Both the position numbers and the translations under genes were made by a program. A stretch of 64,000 nucleotides of DNA, taken from positions 461,501 to 525,500 of the forward strand of contig NZ_CP126115.1 in NCBI RefSeq assembly GCF_030123505.1, in the 5' to 3' direction. Shown piece after piece: positions 1 through 8,708 of this stretch (position 1 is the first letter of the stretch; every line of letters begins with the position of its first letter). Source of the stretch: Neobacillus sp. YX16. GTDB taxonomy: Bacteria > Bacillota > Bacilli > Bacillales > Cytobacillaceae. The notes beneath the pieces were generated by a model. That model saw only the letters and a program-made list of their open reading frames with translations, was not told the origin of the DNA and made no database searches.

Positions 1-50
1 AAATTCCACAAAATCTATTAGTAGAACAATCGGAAAAAGAAGTAGCATAA
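1..50 (+). CDS. C-terminal end of an upstream gene (partial)
   Basis: An open frame enters from the left edge and stops at TAA 48-50. It encodes 15 residues ending EQSEKEVA. A rho-independent terminator follows 7 bp later, which supports this being the true end of a transcribed gene. Too little is visible to name a product. Confidence 0.4.
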   Translation, partial: IPQNLLVEQSEKEVA

Positions 51-56
51 AAAACA

Positions 57-93
57 AGCACCCATTCGACTTAATGAAAGGGTGCTATTTTTT
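57..93 (+). terminator. Rho-independent terminator of the upstream gene
   Basis: AGCACCC (57-63) pairs with GGGTGCT (80-86), followed by a T-rich run. It closes the gene ending at position 50. Confidence 0.8.
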
Positions 94-100
94 TATATGG

Positions 101-175
101 ACCATGGGGACGGTTCTTATGGATTTAATACATAAGATTCCTAGTTAAAGTATGACCATGAGAACCGTCCCCATG
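101..175. repeat. REP-like inverted repeat, GGGGACGGTTCT family (copy 1)
   Basis: The arm CATGGGGACGGTTCT (103-117) is the exact reverse complement of AGAACCGTCCCCATG (161-175), with a 43-bp loop. The same pair recurs at 7494-7544, and one arm alone lies at 17714-17730. The copies are intergenic and near-identical, as expected of REP-like elements. A short duplication of CCATGAAACC follows at 171-190. Confidence 0.8.
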
Positions 176-343
176 AAACCCCATGAAACCAGAAAAAAAT
201 GGTTGATTTTTAGTGTTTCTATGACTAAACTCAATTCGATACCTTTCACTAATAATCTACTTTTTTCGACTATGTCACTGCTTTTATATAAATGAACCAG
301 TATTTTAGTAGAGTCTAATGATTCTTATTCATAGGAGGCTTCC

Positions 344-1441
344 ATGGCAAACGATATTATTATCCGTTTTGATAACGTAACAAAATCTTACAACAGTCAC
401 AGTAAAGTATTACAAGATGTGAGCTTTGAACTTGAACGTGGAAAATTTTACACATTACTTGGTCCTTCAGGTTGTGGAAAGACGACGATTTTACGTATCA
501 TTGCAGGCTTTGAAAAACCGACAAAAGGGGATATTTACATTAACGGCAAGTGTGTAAACGACATTCCAGCAAACGAGCGTCAAGTAAACACTGTATTCCA
601 AGACTACGCCCTATTCCCGCACTTAAACGTATTTGAAAACGTGGCATTCGGTTTACGCATTAAAAAAGTAAAAGAATCTGAAATTAAAGTACGCGTAGCA
701 GAAGCGTTAAAGTTCGTAAACTTAGCAGGTTATGAAAACCGTGAAATTACAGAAATGTCAGGCGGTCAGCGTCAACGGGTTGCGATCGCACGTGCTATCA
801 TTAATGACCCAGAAGTGATTTTACTCGATGAACCATTATCAGCACTTGATTTAAAGCTGCGGACAGAAATGCAATACGAGCTGCGTGAGCTACAGCAACG
901 CCTTGGCAAAACATTTATTTTCGTTACGCACGACCAAGAGGAAGCTTTAGCGATGAGTGATGAAATTTTCGTTTTAAACGAAGGGATTATCCAGCAATCT
1001 GGTACACCCGTTGATATATACGATGAGCCAATTAACCGCTTCGTTGCAGACTTTATCGGGGAATCAAACATCGTTGACGGCGTCATGCTTGAAGACTATA
1101 AAGTCAAATTCGCTGGAAATGTATTTGACTGTGTCGACGGCGGTATGAAGCACAACGAAAAAATCGATGTTGTCATTCGTCCAGAAGACCTGCACATCAC
1201 ATCGCCAGAAGCAGGTAAAATTGGTGTTCGCGTCGATACGCAGTTATTCCGCGGTGTACATTACGAGTTATCAACATATGACAAGGATGGAAATGAGTGG
1301 CTTGTACACTCGCTGAAAAAGGCTGAAGTAGGTGCACAAGTAGGTCTAGATTTCGACCCAGAAGCGATTCATATTATGCGTCTAAATGAAACAGAAGAAG
1401 AATTTGACGCACGTATAGAGGCATACACGAATGAAATTTAA
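344..1441 (+). CDS. potA: Spermidine/putrescine ABC transporter, ATP-binding protein PotA
   Basis: ATPase that powers polyamine import at the inner face of the membrane. The 365-residue protein has a Walker A motif (GPSGCGKTT, about 40-48), Q-loop, ABC signature SGGQRQR (139-145), Walker B with [11 protein letters not shown] (about 159-169) and the switch histidine in [10 protein letters not shown]-terminal TOBE-like regulatory domain fits the family length. The ATG at 344 follows AGGAGG at 332-337. Its 3' end overlaps potB by 11 bp, and the four genes potABCD run together as one operon. The identity is firm because all four transporter subunits are present in the usual order. Confidence 0.95.
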   Translation: MANDIIIRFDNVTKSYNSHSKVLQDVSFELERGKFYTLLGPSGCGKTTILRIIAGFEKPTKGDIYINGKCVNDIPANERQVNTVFQDYALFPHLNVFENVAFGLRIKKVKESEIKVRVAEALKFVNLAGYENREITEMSGGQRQRVAIARAIINDPEVILLDEPLSALDLKLRTEMQYELRELQQRLGKTFIFVTHDQEEALAMSDEIFVLNEGIIQQSGTPVDIYDEPINRFVADFIGESNIVDGVMLEDYKVKFAGNVFDCVDGGMKHNEKIDVVIRPEDLHITSPEAGKIGVRVDTQLFRGVHYELSTYDKDGNEWLVHSLKKAEVGAQVGLDFDPEAIHIMRLNETEEEFDARIEAYTNEI

Positions 1442-2234
1442 GTCAAAACCAGCGTTCGTCCCATATTTACTATGGATTGCGCTCTTCGTTATTGCACCGA
1501 TTGGGCTCATTTTGTATTATTCGATGCTCGATTTAAACGGAGAATTTACGCTAGTAAACTATAAAAACTTCTTTACATCAGCATACTTAACGATGACACT
1601 GACAAGCTTTTGGTATGCATTAATCATTACGTTTTTTACACTAATTATCTCTTATCCAACTGCGTATCTTTTAACAAAAACAAAGCATAAGCATTTATGG
1701 CTAATGCTCATTATCATTCCTTCATGGATTAATTTATTATTAAAAACGTATGCATTTATTGGGATTTTCGGTTTATACGGACCGGTCAATGCAATAATGA
1801 AATTGTTGGGCTTCGACTCAACGCAAATTTTATTTACCGACTTTAGTTTCGTGTTCGTTGCGGTGTACATTTTTATACCGTTTATGATTATCCCAATTTT
1901 CAATGCGTTAGACAAAATGAATCCGTCATTAATTTACGCATCACGTGACTTAGGTGCTTCACCGCTTACAACGTTCCGTCGCGTCATTTTCCCGTTAACC
2001 ATTGAAGGTGTAAAATCAGGGATTCAAGTAACGTTCATCCCTGCTCTTTCACTCTTCATGATTACGCGCTTAATTGCTGGGAACAAAGTGATTACACTTG
2101 GTACAGCGATAGAACAGCAATTTTTAGTCGCGCAAAACTGGGGAATGGGTTCAACGATTGCCGTGTTTTTAATTTTAATTATGTTTGCAATCATGTTGTT
2201 TACGCGCACAAAGAAAAAAGGAGGTCGAGCATAA
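1431..2234 (+). CDS. potB: Spermidine/putrescine ABC transporter permease PotB
   Basis: First integral-membrane permease of the polyamine importer, 267 residues with about six hydrophobic segments. The cytoplasmic EAA loop that docks to the ATPase is visible as [20 protein letters not shown] near residues 165-190. The ATG at 1431 lies inside the end of potA, suggesting translational coupling, and potC begins at the base after its stop. Family and order (potA-potB-potC-potD) agree with the standard Bacillus arrangement. Confidence 0.95.
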   Translation: MKFKSKPAFVPYLLWIALFVIAPIGLILYYSMLDLNGEFTLVNYKNFFTSAYLTMTLTSFWYALIITFFTLIISYPTAYLLTKTKHKHLWLMLIIIPSWINLLLKTYAFIGIFGLYGPVNAIMKLLGFDSTQILFTDFSFVFVAVYIFIPFMIIPIFNALDKMNPSLIYASRDLGASPLTTFRRVIFPLTIEGVKSGIQVTFIPALSLFMITRLIAGNKVITLGTAIEQQFLVAQNWGMGSTIAVFLILIMFAIMLFTRTKKKGGRA

Positions 2235-3035
2235 ATGCGATCACAGTTAACGACTAAAGCTAAAGTATTTTTAGCAATCGTGTTTGTTATTTTATATGCA
2301 CCGATCTTCTACTTGATTTTTTATTCATTCAATAGCGGCGGTTCAATGGGTTCATTTGAAGGTTTTACACTAGAACATTATCAAGCGGTATTTGATGATA
2401 ATCGGTTACTTGTTATCTTAATCAATACAGTGATTGTTGCATTGCTATCTGCGTTAATAGCGACCATTATCGGAACACTTGGAGCAATTGGTATTGTTTC
2501 ACTAAAAGATTCCAAAATACGTAACACCGTTTTATCGTTAAATAATATTTTAATTGTTAGCCCAGATGTTGTAATTGGGGCAAGCTTCTTAATTTTATTC
2601 ACAATGATTGGAGTTAAGCTTGGATTTACATCCGTATTAATTTCCCATATTGCCTTCAGTATCCCGATTGTTGTATTAATGGTCTTGCCTAAAATATTGG
2701 AAATGAATACGAACTTAATTGATGCAGCGCTTGATTTAGGAGCGAATCGTCGCGATGTATTAACACGTGTTATGATCCCATATATTAAACCTGGGATTTT
2801 AGCTGGTTTTTTTATGGCCGTAACCTATTCATTAGATGACTTTGCTGTTACATTTTTTGTTACAGGTAACGGATTTAGTACATTGTCCGTTGAAATCTAT
2901 TCTATGGCACGTGCAGGTATTTCGTTAACTGTTAATGCAATCTCGGGGCTAGTGTTTATCGTGACAGTCGGTATTGTCGTTATGTATTACTTCATTACGA
3001 TGAGGTCGAAAAAAACGGAGGGCTCTACTCAATGA
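2235..3035 (+). CDS. potC: Spermidine/putrescine ABC transporter permease PotC
   Basis: Second permease of the polyamine importer, 266 residues, six predicted membrane segments. The EAA loop reads AALDLGANRRDVLTRVMIPY near residues 158-177. A GGAGG ribosome binding site (2220-2224) sits just upstream, inside the end of potB. Its stop overlaps the potD start in an ATGA junction. It pairs with PotB to form the translocation pore. Confidence 0.95.
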   Translation: MRSQLTTKAKVFLAIVFVILYAPIFYLIFYSFNSGGSMGSFEGFTLEHYQAVFDDNRLLVILINTVIVALLSALIATIIGTLGAIGIVSLKDSKIRNTVLSLNNILIVSPDVVIGASFLILFTMIGVKLGFTSVLISHIAFSIPIVVLMVLPKILEMNTNLIDAALDLGANRRDVLTRVMIPYIKPGILAGFFMAVTYSLDDFAVTFFVTGNGFSTLSVEIYSMARAGISLTVNAISGLVFIVTVGIVVMYYFITMRSKKTEGSTQ

Positions 3036-4108
3036 AATCTTTAATTCATACAATGTTAGCAATCGTTATAGCATGCTGTCTACTTTCGTTTGTTGCTTCA
3101 AAGCTTGAAGCAGCAAACTCAACGGGTGGAAAGGACACTTTAGTCGTATACAATTGGGGAGAATATATTGACCCTGCGCTCATCGACCAGTTTGAAGAAG
3201 AAACAGGTATTTCTGTTATTTATGAAACGTACGATTCAAATGAAGCGATGTTAACGAAAATTAGACAAGGCGGCTCATCCTATGATGTTGTTGTCCCTTC
3301 AGAATATACTATTGAAACAATGATTAAAGAAGATTTGTTAATAGAAATCGATCATTCGAAACTTCCAAACTTACAAAATATTGATCCTTACTTTTTAGAT
3401 TTACCTTTTGACCCGAAAAACAAATATTCCATTCCGTACTTTTGGGGAACGGTTGGGGTAGTTTATAATCCTAATGAACTTCCAAAAGATATCACTTTTG
3501 ATTCTTGGGACGATTTATGGGACCCAGCCCTTAAAAATAAAGTATTTTTAGTTGATGGTGCACGTGAAATCATGGGTATGGGCTTAAACAGTTTAGGCTA
3601 TTCGTTAAATTCACGTGACGAAAACGAATTACGTGAAGCATTAGAAAAATTAAAACAATTAAACGGCAATGTGAAAGCGATAATTGGAGATGAGATTACA
3701 CCACTAATGATTAATAACGAAGCTACAGTTGCCGTAACCTTTTCTGGACAGGCAGCAGACATGATGTTCGAAAATGAAGAGTTGAATTACGCAGTACCTT
3801 CAGAAGGCTCAAACTTATGGTTCGATAACATGGTTATTCCTAAAACCTCATTAAATGTGGAAGGGGCCCATCAGTTCATTAATTTTATGCTGGATGCGCA
3901 AGTGGCTGCACAAAATACGGATTATGTAGGATATGCTATTCCAAATAAAGCAGCGTGGGATCTATTAGATGATGAAGTGGTAAACGATGAACGTTTTTAC
4001 CCGCGCGAAGAAAGTCGCACAAACTTAGAAGTATATGAAAACTTAGGCCTTGAACTGCTGGGAAAATATAACGAATACTTTTTAGAATTTAAAATGTCAT
4101 TAGAGTAA
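3032..4108 (+). CDS. potD: Spermidine/putrescine-binding protein PotD
   Basis: Extracellular polyamine-binding component, 358 residues. The N-terminus is a signal sequence. It may be a lipoprotein signal (VIAC followed by a second Cys, residues 12-16) or a type I signal cleaved after KLEA; the sequence does not decide. The mature part begins LVVYNWGEYIDP, a conserved PotD/PotF opening, and later NLWFDNMVIPKT and GYAIPN fit the periplasmic-binding fold. The start overlaps potC by 4 bp (ATGA) and has GGAGGG upstream. It is the last gene of the pot operon. Confidence 0.93.
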   Translation: MKSLIHTMLAIVIACCLLSFVASKLEAANSTGGKDTLVVYNWGEYIDPALIDQFEEETGISVIYETYDSNEAMLTKIRQGGSSYDVVVPSEYTIETMIKEDLLIEIDHSKLPNLQNIDPYFLDLPFDPKNKYSIPYFWGTVGVVYNPNELPKDITFDSWDDLWDPALKNKVFLVDGAREIMGMGLNSLGYSLNSRDENELREALEKLKQLNGNVKAIIGDEITPLMINNEATVAVTFSGQAADMMFENEELNYAVPSEGSNLWFDNMVIPKTSLNVEGAHQFINFMLDAQVAAQNTDYVGYAIPNKAAWDLLDDEVVNDERFYPREESRTNLEVYENLGLELLGKYNEYFLEFKMSLE

Positions 4109-4203
4109 TTCTTCAGATAAGGAATGTTAACTATAGTGAGATTCTTGGAACTTAACTTCCTTTTTGCTAATGATTCAGATGAAAATTGAATGTGATTTAT
4201 GTT

Positions 4204-4236
4204 CCCTCAGACTAGGAGTTTGGGGGTTCTTTCTTG
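4204..4236 (+). terminator. Probable terminator after potABCD
   Basis: CCCTCAGACT (4204-4213) pairs with AGTTTGGGGG (4217-4226), including G-T pairs, with a 3-base loop and a T-rich tail. The rest of the 300-bp gap before the protease gene is AT-rich, and a TATAAT at about 4371-4376 could be the -10 element of the protease promoter. This hairpin resembles the one after the protease gene (6154-6180). Confidence 0.6.
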
Positions 4237-4408
4237 TGTCGGGTTAGCATCTATTAATCTTCAAACTGGTAAATTATGACTATTGTACAGAGTTAATTAT
4301 GCTTATTCTATTATTTTATTTTAATATTAAAATAATTCTAATTATTCATGTTATTTGATTTTTACTAAACTATAATTAACTCAATGGAAATTAATAGGAG
4401 GTTACTAA

Positions 4409-6088
4409 ATGTTGAAGAAAAAGTTTATTTTACCAGTAGCACTGTCGTCTGCCATGTTGGTAGGTTCTATTCCTGTTAGTAGTGTATTTGCGCAGCCGGC
4501 TGATTCGAAGGTCGCAAGCGGTGTACAAGCTTCTAAGGTGTGGAATGAGAAAGCAAGCGTACCATTATTTGTGAAAGAGAGATTTGCAGAGAAATTCGCT
4601 TCAAGTACTTCTACCGATGCATTAAGTTATTTGAAGAAAAACGAAGCTAAAACCGGAATTAATAATCCAGATAAGAATTTAAAAGTGAAGAATATCCAAA
4701 AAGATAAACTTGGTATGACTCATGTTCGCTTTAATCAGGCAGTAAATGGAGTGAACGTAGAAGGGTCCGAAGTTGTTGTCCATTTTAATAAGGATAATGA
4801 AGTGGTATCTGTTAATGGAAGAATAAATCAAAGTATTGCTGATAATGCAGTGGATACGACTGCTTCTTTAAGTAGTGATGCTGCACTAAAGACAGCATTA
4901 TCCTCTGTCAATGCTCCTGAAGAGTTAACCTATGAGCCAACTTCTGAGCTTGTTGTTCTCCCATTTGAAGGGGAAAATCATACAACTTATAAATTGAATG
5001 TCAACTTCATGGGGGATGAACCCGGAAACTGGTTTGTGTTTGTGGATGCAAACTCAGGAAAAGTCATCGACAAGTATAATGGCTTAATGCATGCTGATGA
5101 AATGAAAACACAAAAAGGTGCTGGAAAAGGGGTACATGGTGAGCACAGGGAATTACATATTACTCAAGTAAAAGAACCGAATGCTGGAACGAAGTTTGCG
5201 TTAGCAGATTACTCTCATGAGAACCTTGAAGGAATCGTAACGTATGACGCTAAAAATGATAATACTTCTAGTAACGATACTCTCTATGTGGGAAATTCAG
5301 CTGCATTTATCGGCGACTATGATCGAGCGCTAGTCGATGCACACTATAATTCTGAAAAGGTATATGAGTATTATCTAAATGAGCATGGGCGTAATTCCCT
5401 TGATGGGAAAGGAATGGCAATCATTTCTAAAGTTCACTATGGTACAAACTATAACAATGCTTCCTGGAATGGGCGTTGGATGACCTATGGTGATGGTGAC
5501 GGTGTATTCATGACTTCTCTATCAGCTGGTCTTGACGTTGCTGCCCACGAAATGACGCATGGTGTCATCACTAATTCTGCTAATTTAGTATACCGCAATC
5601 AATCTGGAGCATTAAACGAATCGTTTGCAGACGTCTTTGGTGCGCTTGTTGACGACAGTGATTGGGAAATGGGCGAGGATATTATGGCACCCGCTGCTAA
5701 AGCTGACGGTGTAAACGTATTGCGCAGCTTAAGTAATCCGAATAGTGTTATAGTCAGCAATGTGGAAAGAAGATCATATAGTACAAATGGCGGCGTCTAT
5801 CCGGATCATATGGATGAATTTTATAACATGCCAACATCTGTTGATGGCGGTGGAGTCCATGTTAACTCCTCGATTACAAACCATGCTGCATACTTGATAG
5901 GTCAAGAAATTGGAAGGGAGAAATTGGGACAAATCTACTACCGTGCTTTAACGGTCTATTTAACTCCAAATTCCAATTTTAGCGATGCGCGTCAGGCTAT
6001 TGTTCAGTCAGCAATCGATATTTATGGTGAAGACAGCGAGGAAATGGCTGCAGCGAATTCTGGATTTGATGCGGTGGGAATTTACTAA
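4409..6088 (+). CDS. Secreted neutral metalloprotease (bacillolysin, thermolysin family M4)
   Basis: Extracellular zinc endopeptidase of 559 residues. It begins with a signal peptide (MLKKK, a hydrophobic stretch, then VFAQ). A propeptide with FTP and PepSY-type regions runs to about residue 230. The catalytic domain carries HEMTH (H380, E381, H384) and the third zinc ligand E404 in NESFAD, at the same 24-residue spacing from the first His as in thermolysin. The transition-state His is H484 in GGGVHVNSS. AGGAGG lies 7 bp before the ATG. It is monocistronic, bounded by hairpins on both sides. Length fits bacillolysins (about 520-560). Whether it is the nprE or nprB type cannot be decided by eye. 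Confidence 0.95.
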   Translation: MLKKKFILPVALSSAMLVGSIPVSSVFAQPADSKVASGVQASKVWNEKASVPLFVKERFAEKFASSTSTDALSYLKKNEAKTGINNPDKNLKVKNIQKDKLGMTHVRFNQAVNGVNVEGSEVVVHFNKDNEVVSVNGRINQSIADNAVDTTASLSSDAALKTALSSVNAPEELTYEPTSELVVLPFEGENHTTYKLNVNFMGDEPGNWFVFVDANSGKVIDKYNGLMHADEMKTQKGAGKGVHGEHRELHITQVKEPNAGTKFALADYSHENLEGIVTYDAKNDNTSSNDTLYVGNSAAFIGDYDRALVDAHYNSEKVYEYYLNEHGRNSLDGKGMAIISKVHYGTNYNNASWNGRWMTYGDGDGVFMTSLSAGLDVAAHEMTHGVITNSANLVYRNQSGALNESFADVFGALVDDSDWEMGEDIMAPAAKADGVNVLRSLSNPNSVIVSNVERRSYSTNGGVYPDHMDEFYNMPTSVDGGGVHVNSSITNHAAYLIGQEIGREKLGQIYYRALTVYLTPNSNFSDARQAIVQSAIDIYGEDSEEMAAANSGFDAVGIY

Positions 6089-6153
6089 GGTTATATAAAT
6101 TTACCTATCGCATTTTAGTGTATATTATTTTGAATATTGAAGTGAGTTCCAGA

Positions 6154-6186
6154 GTCCCTCAAACTAAAAGTTTGAGGGACTTTTTA
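6154..6186 (+). terminator. Rho-independent terminator of the protease gene
   Basis: A perfect 12-bp stem, GTCCCTCAAACT (6154-6165) with AGTTTGAGGGAC (6169-6180), has an AAA loop and TTTTT. It is a close relative of the hairpin at 4204-4226 upstream of the same gene. Confidence 0.92.
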
Positions 6187-6302
6187 GGTCCTGGTTGTTA
6201 ATGATTACAATTATTTGTTATTGTGTGTTGAAACACACTTCTGATATGCTAATACTGTGTTATTTTCTTTATATAATACTTTTGGAGGTTGAGAAAAAAA
6301 TT

Positions 6303-7475
6303 ATGCAACTAACTTTGGAAAACACAAATACCAAAAGTGATAAACTTCCATTTTCAAGGACTAATCCATTTCAAGCGAAGGTCTTAAAAAATATTAATTT
6401 AAACGGGACAGGTTCTACTAAGGAAACAAGACATATTGAATTATCATTAAAAGGTTCTGGTCTTACGTATAATCCTGGTGACGCACTTGGCATTGTCCCT
6501 TCAAATGACCCTGAACTTGTGGCTGCCATTCTTGAAGAAATGCAATGGGATGAAGAAGCGGTTGTAACTGTTGGTAAGAAGGGTGAAACACTGACGCTCA
6601 AGGAAGCGCTAACAGACTATTTTGAAATTACGTTGCTGACTAGGAAGATTTTACAGCAGGCAGCTACGCTTACAGAAAATAGTGAGCTGCAAAATCTTGT
6701 GTTGGCTGAAAATGCAGACCAACTTAAGGAATACTGTTATGGACGTGATTTGCTTGATATGCTGCGCGGTTTTGGCCCTTGGAAGGCATCTGCACAGGAT
6801 ATCGTTTTATTATTAAGAAAAATGACGCCTCGTCTCTATTCAATTGCAAGCAGCATTGCCGCTAATCCTGATGAAGTTCATCTCACCATCGGTGCTGTAC
6901 GCTACACGGCGCACGACCGCGAGCGAAAAGGTGTTGCCTCTATTTTATGTGCCGAACGAGTTCAGGAAGGGGAGATGCTTCCGGTCTTTGTTCAAGCAAA
7001 TAAACATTTCCATTTACCGGAGACCCAAGATAAAGATATTATCATGGTTGGTCCAGGGACAGGTATTGCACCATTCCGTTCTTTTATCCAGGAACGTGCA
7101 GTAAATAAAGCGCCAGGCCGGTCATGGCTATTTTTTGGAGACCAGCATGCAAAAGTAGATTTTCTTTATCAAAAAGAGTTGGAAAACTATCTGCAGGATG
7201 GGATATTGACAAGGATTGAGACAGCATTCTCCCGTGATACAGATCAAAAAGTATATGTACAGCACAAAATGCTTGAATACAGCAAGGAATTATTTGAATG
7301 GTTTGAAAATGGAGCTTACTTCTACGTTTGCGGGGATAAAGAACGTATGGCAAAAGACGTTAACGAAGCACTCATTACCGTGATAGAAAAAGAAGGTGTC
7401 ATGTCTCGAGAAGCAGCCGAAGCATATCTAAAAGATATGCAAAAGCAAGGACGCTATCAACGTGACGTGTATTAA
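6303..7475 (+). CDS. Sulfite reductase flavoprotein-like FAD/NADPH oxidoreductase lacking the flavodoxin domain
   Basis: 390-residue ferredoxin-NADP reductase-type protein matching the C-terminal two thirds of CysJ or cytochrome P450 reductase. The FAD-binding domain has RLYSIASS; the NADPH-binding domain has GPGTGIAPFRSFIQER and YVCGDKERMAKDV; the chain ends in YQRDVY, whose terminal aromatic residue typically stacks on FAD. CysJ is about 600 residues because of an N-terminal FMN flavodoxin domain, absent here. GGAGG (6284-6288) lies 14 bp before the chosen ATG; an in-frame upstream ATG at 6195 would add a non-homologous 36-residue stretch and has no binding site. No sulfite reductase haemoprotein gene is adjacent, so the electron acceptor is unknown. 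Confidence 0.85.
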   Translation: MQLTLENTNTKSDKLPFSRTNPFQAKVLKNINLNGTGSTKETRHIELSLKGSGLTYNPGDALGIVPSNDPELVAAILEEMQWDEEAVVTVGKKGETLTLKEALTDYFEITLLTRKILQQAATLTENSELQNLVLAENADQLKEYCYGRDLLDMLRGFGPWKASAQDIVLLLRKMTPRLYSIASSIAANPDEVHLTIGAVRYTAHDRERKGVASILCAERVQEGEMLPVFVQANKHFHLPETQDKDIIMVGPGTGIAPFRSFIQERAVNKAPGRSWLFFGDQHAKVDFLYQKELENYLQDGILTRIETAFSRDTDQKVYVQHKMLEYSKELFEWFENGAYFYVCGDKERMAKDVNEALITVIEKEGVMSREAAEAYLKDMQKQGRYQRDVY

Positions 7476-7491
7476 AATGTGACTATGGGTG

Positions 7492-7544
7492 ACCATGGGG
7501 ACGGTTCTATTGGTTATAAAATGACCATGAGAACCGTCCCCATG
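7492..7544. repeat. REP-like inverted repeat, GGGGACGGTTCT family (copy 2)
   Basis: CATGGGGACGGTTCT (7494-7508) and AGAACCGTCCCCATG (7530-7544) form a 15-bp perfect stem with a 21-base loop. It lies between the convergent genes ending at 7475 and 7550, where it could also act as a bidirectional terminator. Same family as 101-175. Confidence 0.8.
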
Positions 7545-7549
7545 TTATT

Positions 7550-8518
7550 TTATGTCCACCACATCTGACCAATCGATTCACTTACCATAATTGGTTTTAG
7601 GTTTTCAACGGCCTTTGTAAACCCTTCTTCAATCGACATTAAGCCATCTTCATGTTCAATGCTTACGACATAGTCGTATCCGTAAAGTCGAAGTGTACTA
7701 ATGATATCAGCCCATGTTTTTTGATCGTGACCAAATCCAACTGATCTAAAATACCAGGCTCGGTCAAGCATTTGGCTGTAATCTGTCATATCTGTTAGGC
7801 CATTCCGATTCATATTTTGCTGGTCAATAATCGTATCCTTTGCATGGAAATGGTGAATGGCATTTTCACGTCCAAGAATTTTAATTGCCTCAATGGGATC
7901 AATCCCTTGCCACCACATATGACTAGGGTCAAGGTTTGCACCGATAGCAGGTCCACACGCTTCTCTTAATTTCAACATGGTCGCAGGTGTATGGACGGAG
8001 AATCCACCATGAAGCTCTAAACCAATTTTTACATTGTGGGCTATTGCAAAATCATTTTTTTCTTTCCAATACGGAATCAGTTTTTCTTCCCATTGCCATT
8101 TTAACACCTCTTGAAAGTCATGAGGCCACGGAGTTACAGGCCAGTTTGGGTAAAGGGCATTTTCGTGATCACCTGGACACCCCGAAAATGTATTAACTAC
8201 CGGAACACCAAGCTTAGAGGCTAAAACAATGGTTTTTGTAAGCACCTCGTCAGCAGGCTCAGCAATTTTCTTTTGCGGATGAAGTGGATTGGCATGGCAG
8301 CTTAATGCGCTTATAATTAATCCATGATCACTAATCTTTTGCTTAAAGCTCTCCAGTTTCTTTGCATCATATATAAGTTCATCCATTTTACAGTGAGCAT
8401 CACCAGGGTATCCCCCAGTACCTAATTCAATCGCTTCTATACCTTTAGAAGAAACATAGCTTAACATGTCTTCTAAACTTTTATCGGAGAATAAGACCGT
8501 AAAAACACCTAATTTCAT
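7550..8518 (-). CDS. Sugar phosphate isomerase/epimerase (xylose isomerase-like TIM barrel)
   Basis: 322-residue protein of the AP-endonuclease-family-2 / IolE-IolI superfamily. Metal-ligand motifs are visible in order: IGLELHGG (Glu), GANLDPSHMWWQGID (Asp and His), HFHAKDT (His) and SIEHEDG (Glu). The start ATG (complement at 8518) follows AGGAGG on the minus strand. It is divergent from the LacI regulator, and an operator-like TGTAATCCATTACA (8553-8566) sits in its promoter region. It probably interconverts an intermediate of the sugar or cyclitol handled by the neighbouring transporter and dehydrogenase; the exact substrate cannot be read from sequence. Confidence 0.9.
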   Translation of the reverse strand: MKLGVFTVLFSDKSLEDMLSYVSSKGIEAIELGTGGYPGDAHCKMDELIYDAKKLESFKQKISDHGLIISALSCHANPLHPQKKIAEPADEVLTKTIVLASKLGVPVVNTFSGCPGDHENALYPNWPVTPWPHDFQEVLKWQWEEKLIPYWKEKNDFAIAHNVKIGLELHGGFSVHTPATMLKLREACGPAIGANLDPSHMWWQGIDPIEAIKILGRENAIHHFHAKDTIIDQQNMNRNGLTDMTDYSQMLDRAWYFRSVGFGHDQKTWADIISTLRLYGYDYVVSIEHEDGLMSIEEGFTKAVENLKPIMVSESIGQMWWT

Positions 8519-8552
8519 GAAAAAACCTCCTATAGGTTAAAAAAACCTATTA

Positions 8553-8566
8553 TGTAATCCATTACA
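8553..8566. promoter_or_regulatory. Putative LacI-family operator 1
   Basis: TGTAATCCATTACA is a 14-bp palindrome with one central mismatch, 35 bp upstream of the isomerase start. It matches the two other copies at 8662 and 9772. Binding by the adjacent LacI-type regulator is inferred. Confidence 0.7.
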
Positions 8567-8661
8567 TTTCTAACATATATAAATTTTCTGAATAAATCAA
8601 TGATTTAAATTAATTAAATTTTTATATTGACAGAAAAATTAGGACATATTAGTATTAAAAA

Positions 8662-8675
8662 TGTAATCGATTTCA
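8662..8675. promoter_or_regulatory. Putative LacI-family operator 2
   Basis: TGTAATCGATTTCA, one base off the perfect palindrome at 9772, lies 34 bp before the regulator start. This suggests autoregulation and, with the 8553 site 109 bp away, possible looping between divergent promoters. Confidence 0.65.
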
Positions 8676-8708
8676 ATAGGATGAAATTACAGAAAGTAGG
8701 AAAGAACA

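Noticed and set aside
6195-6302. N-terminal extension of the CysJ-like protein as a flavodoxin or membrane domain
   Set aside because: Only 36 residues, no homology, and located before the sole binding site.
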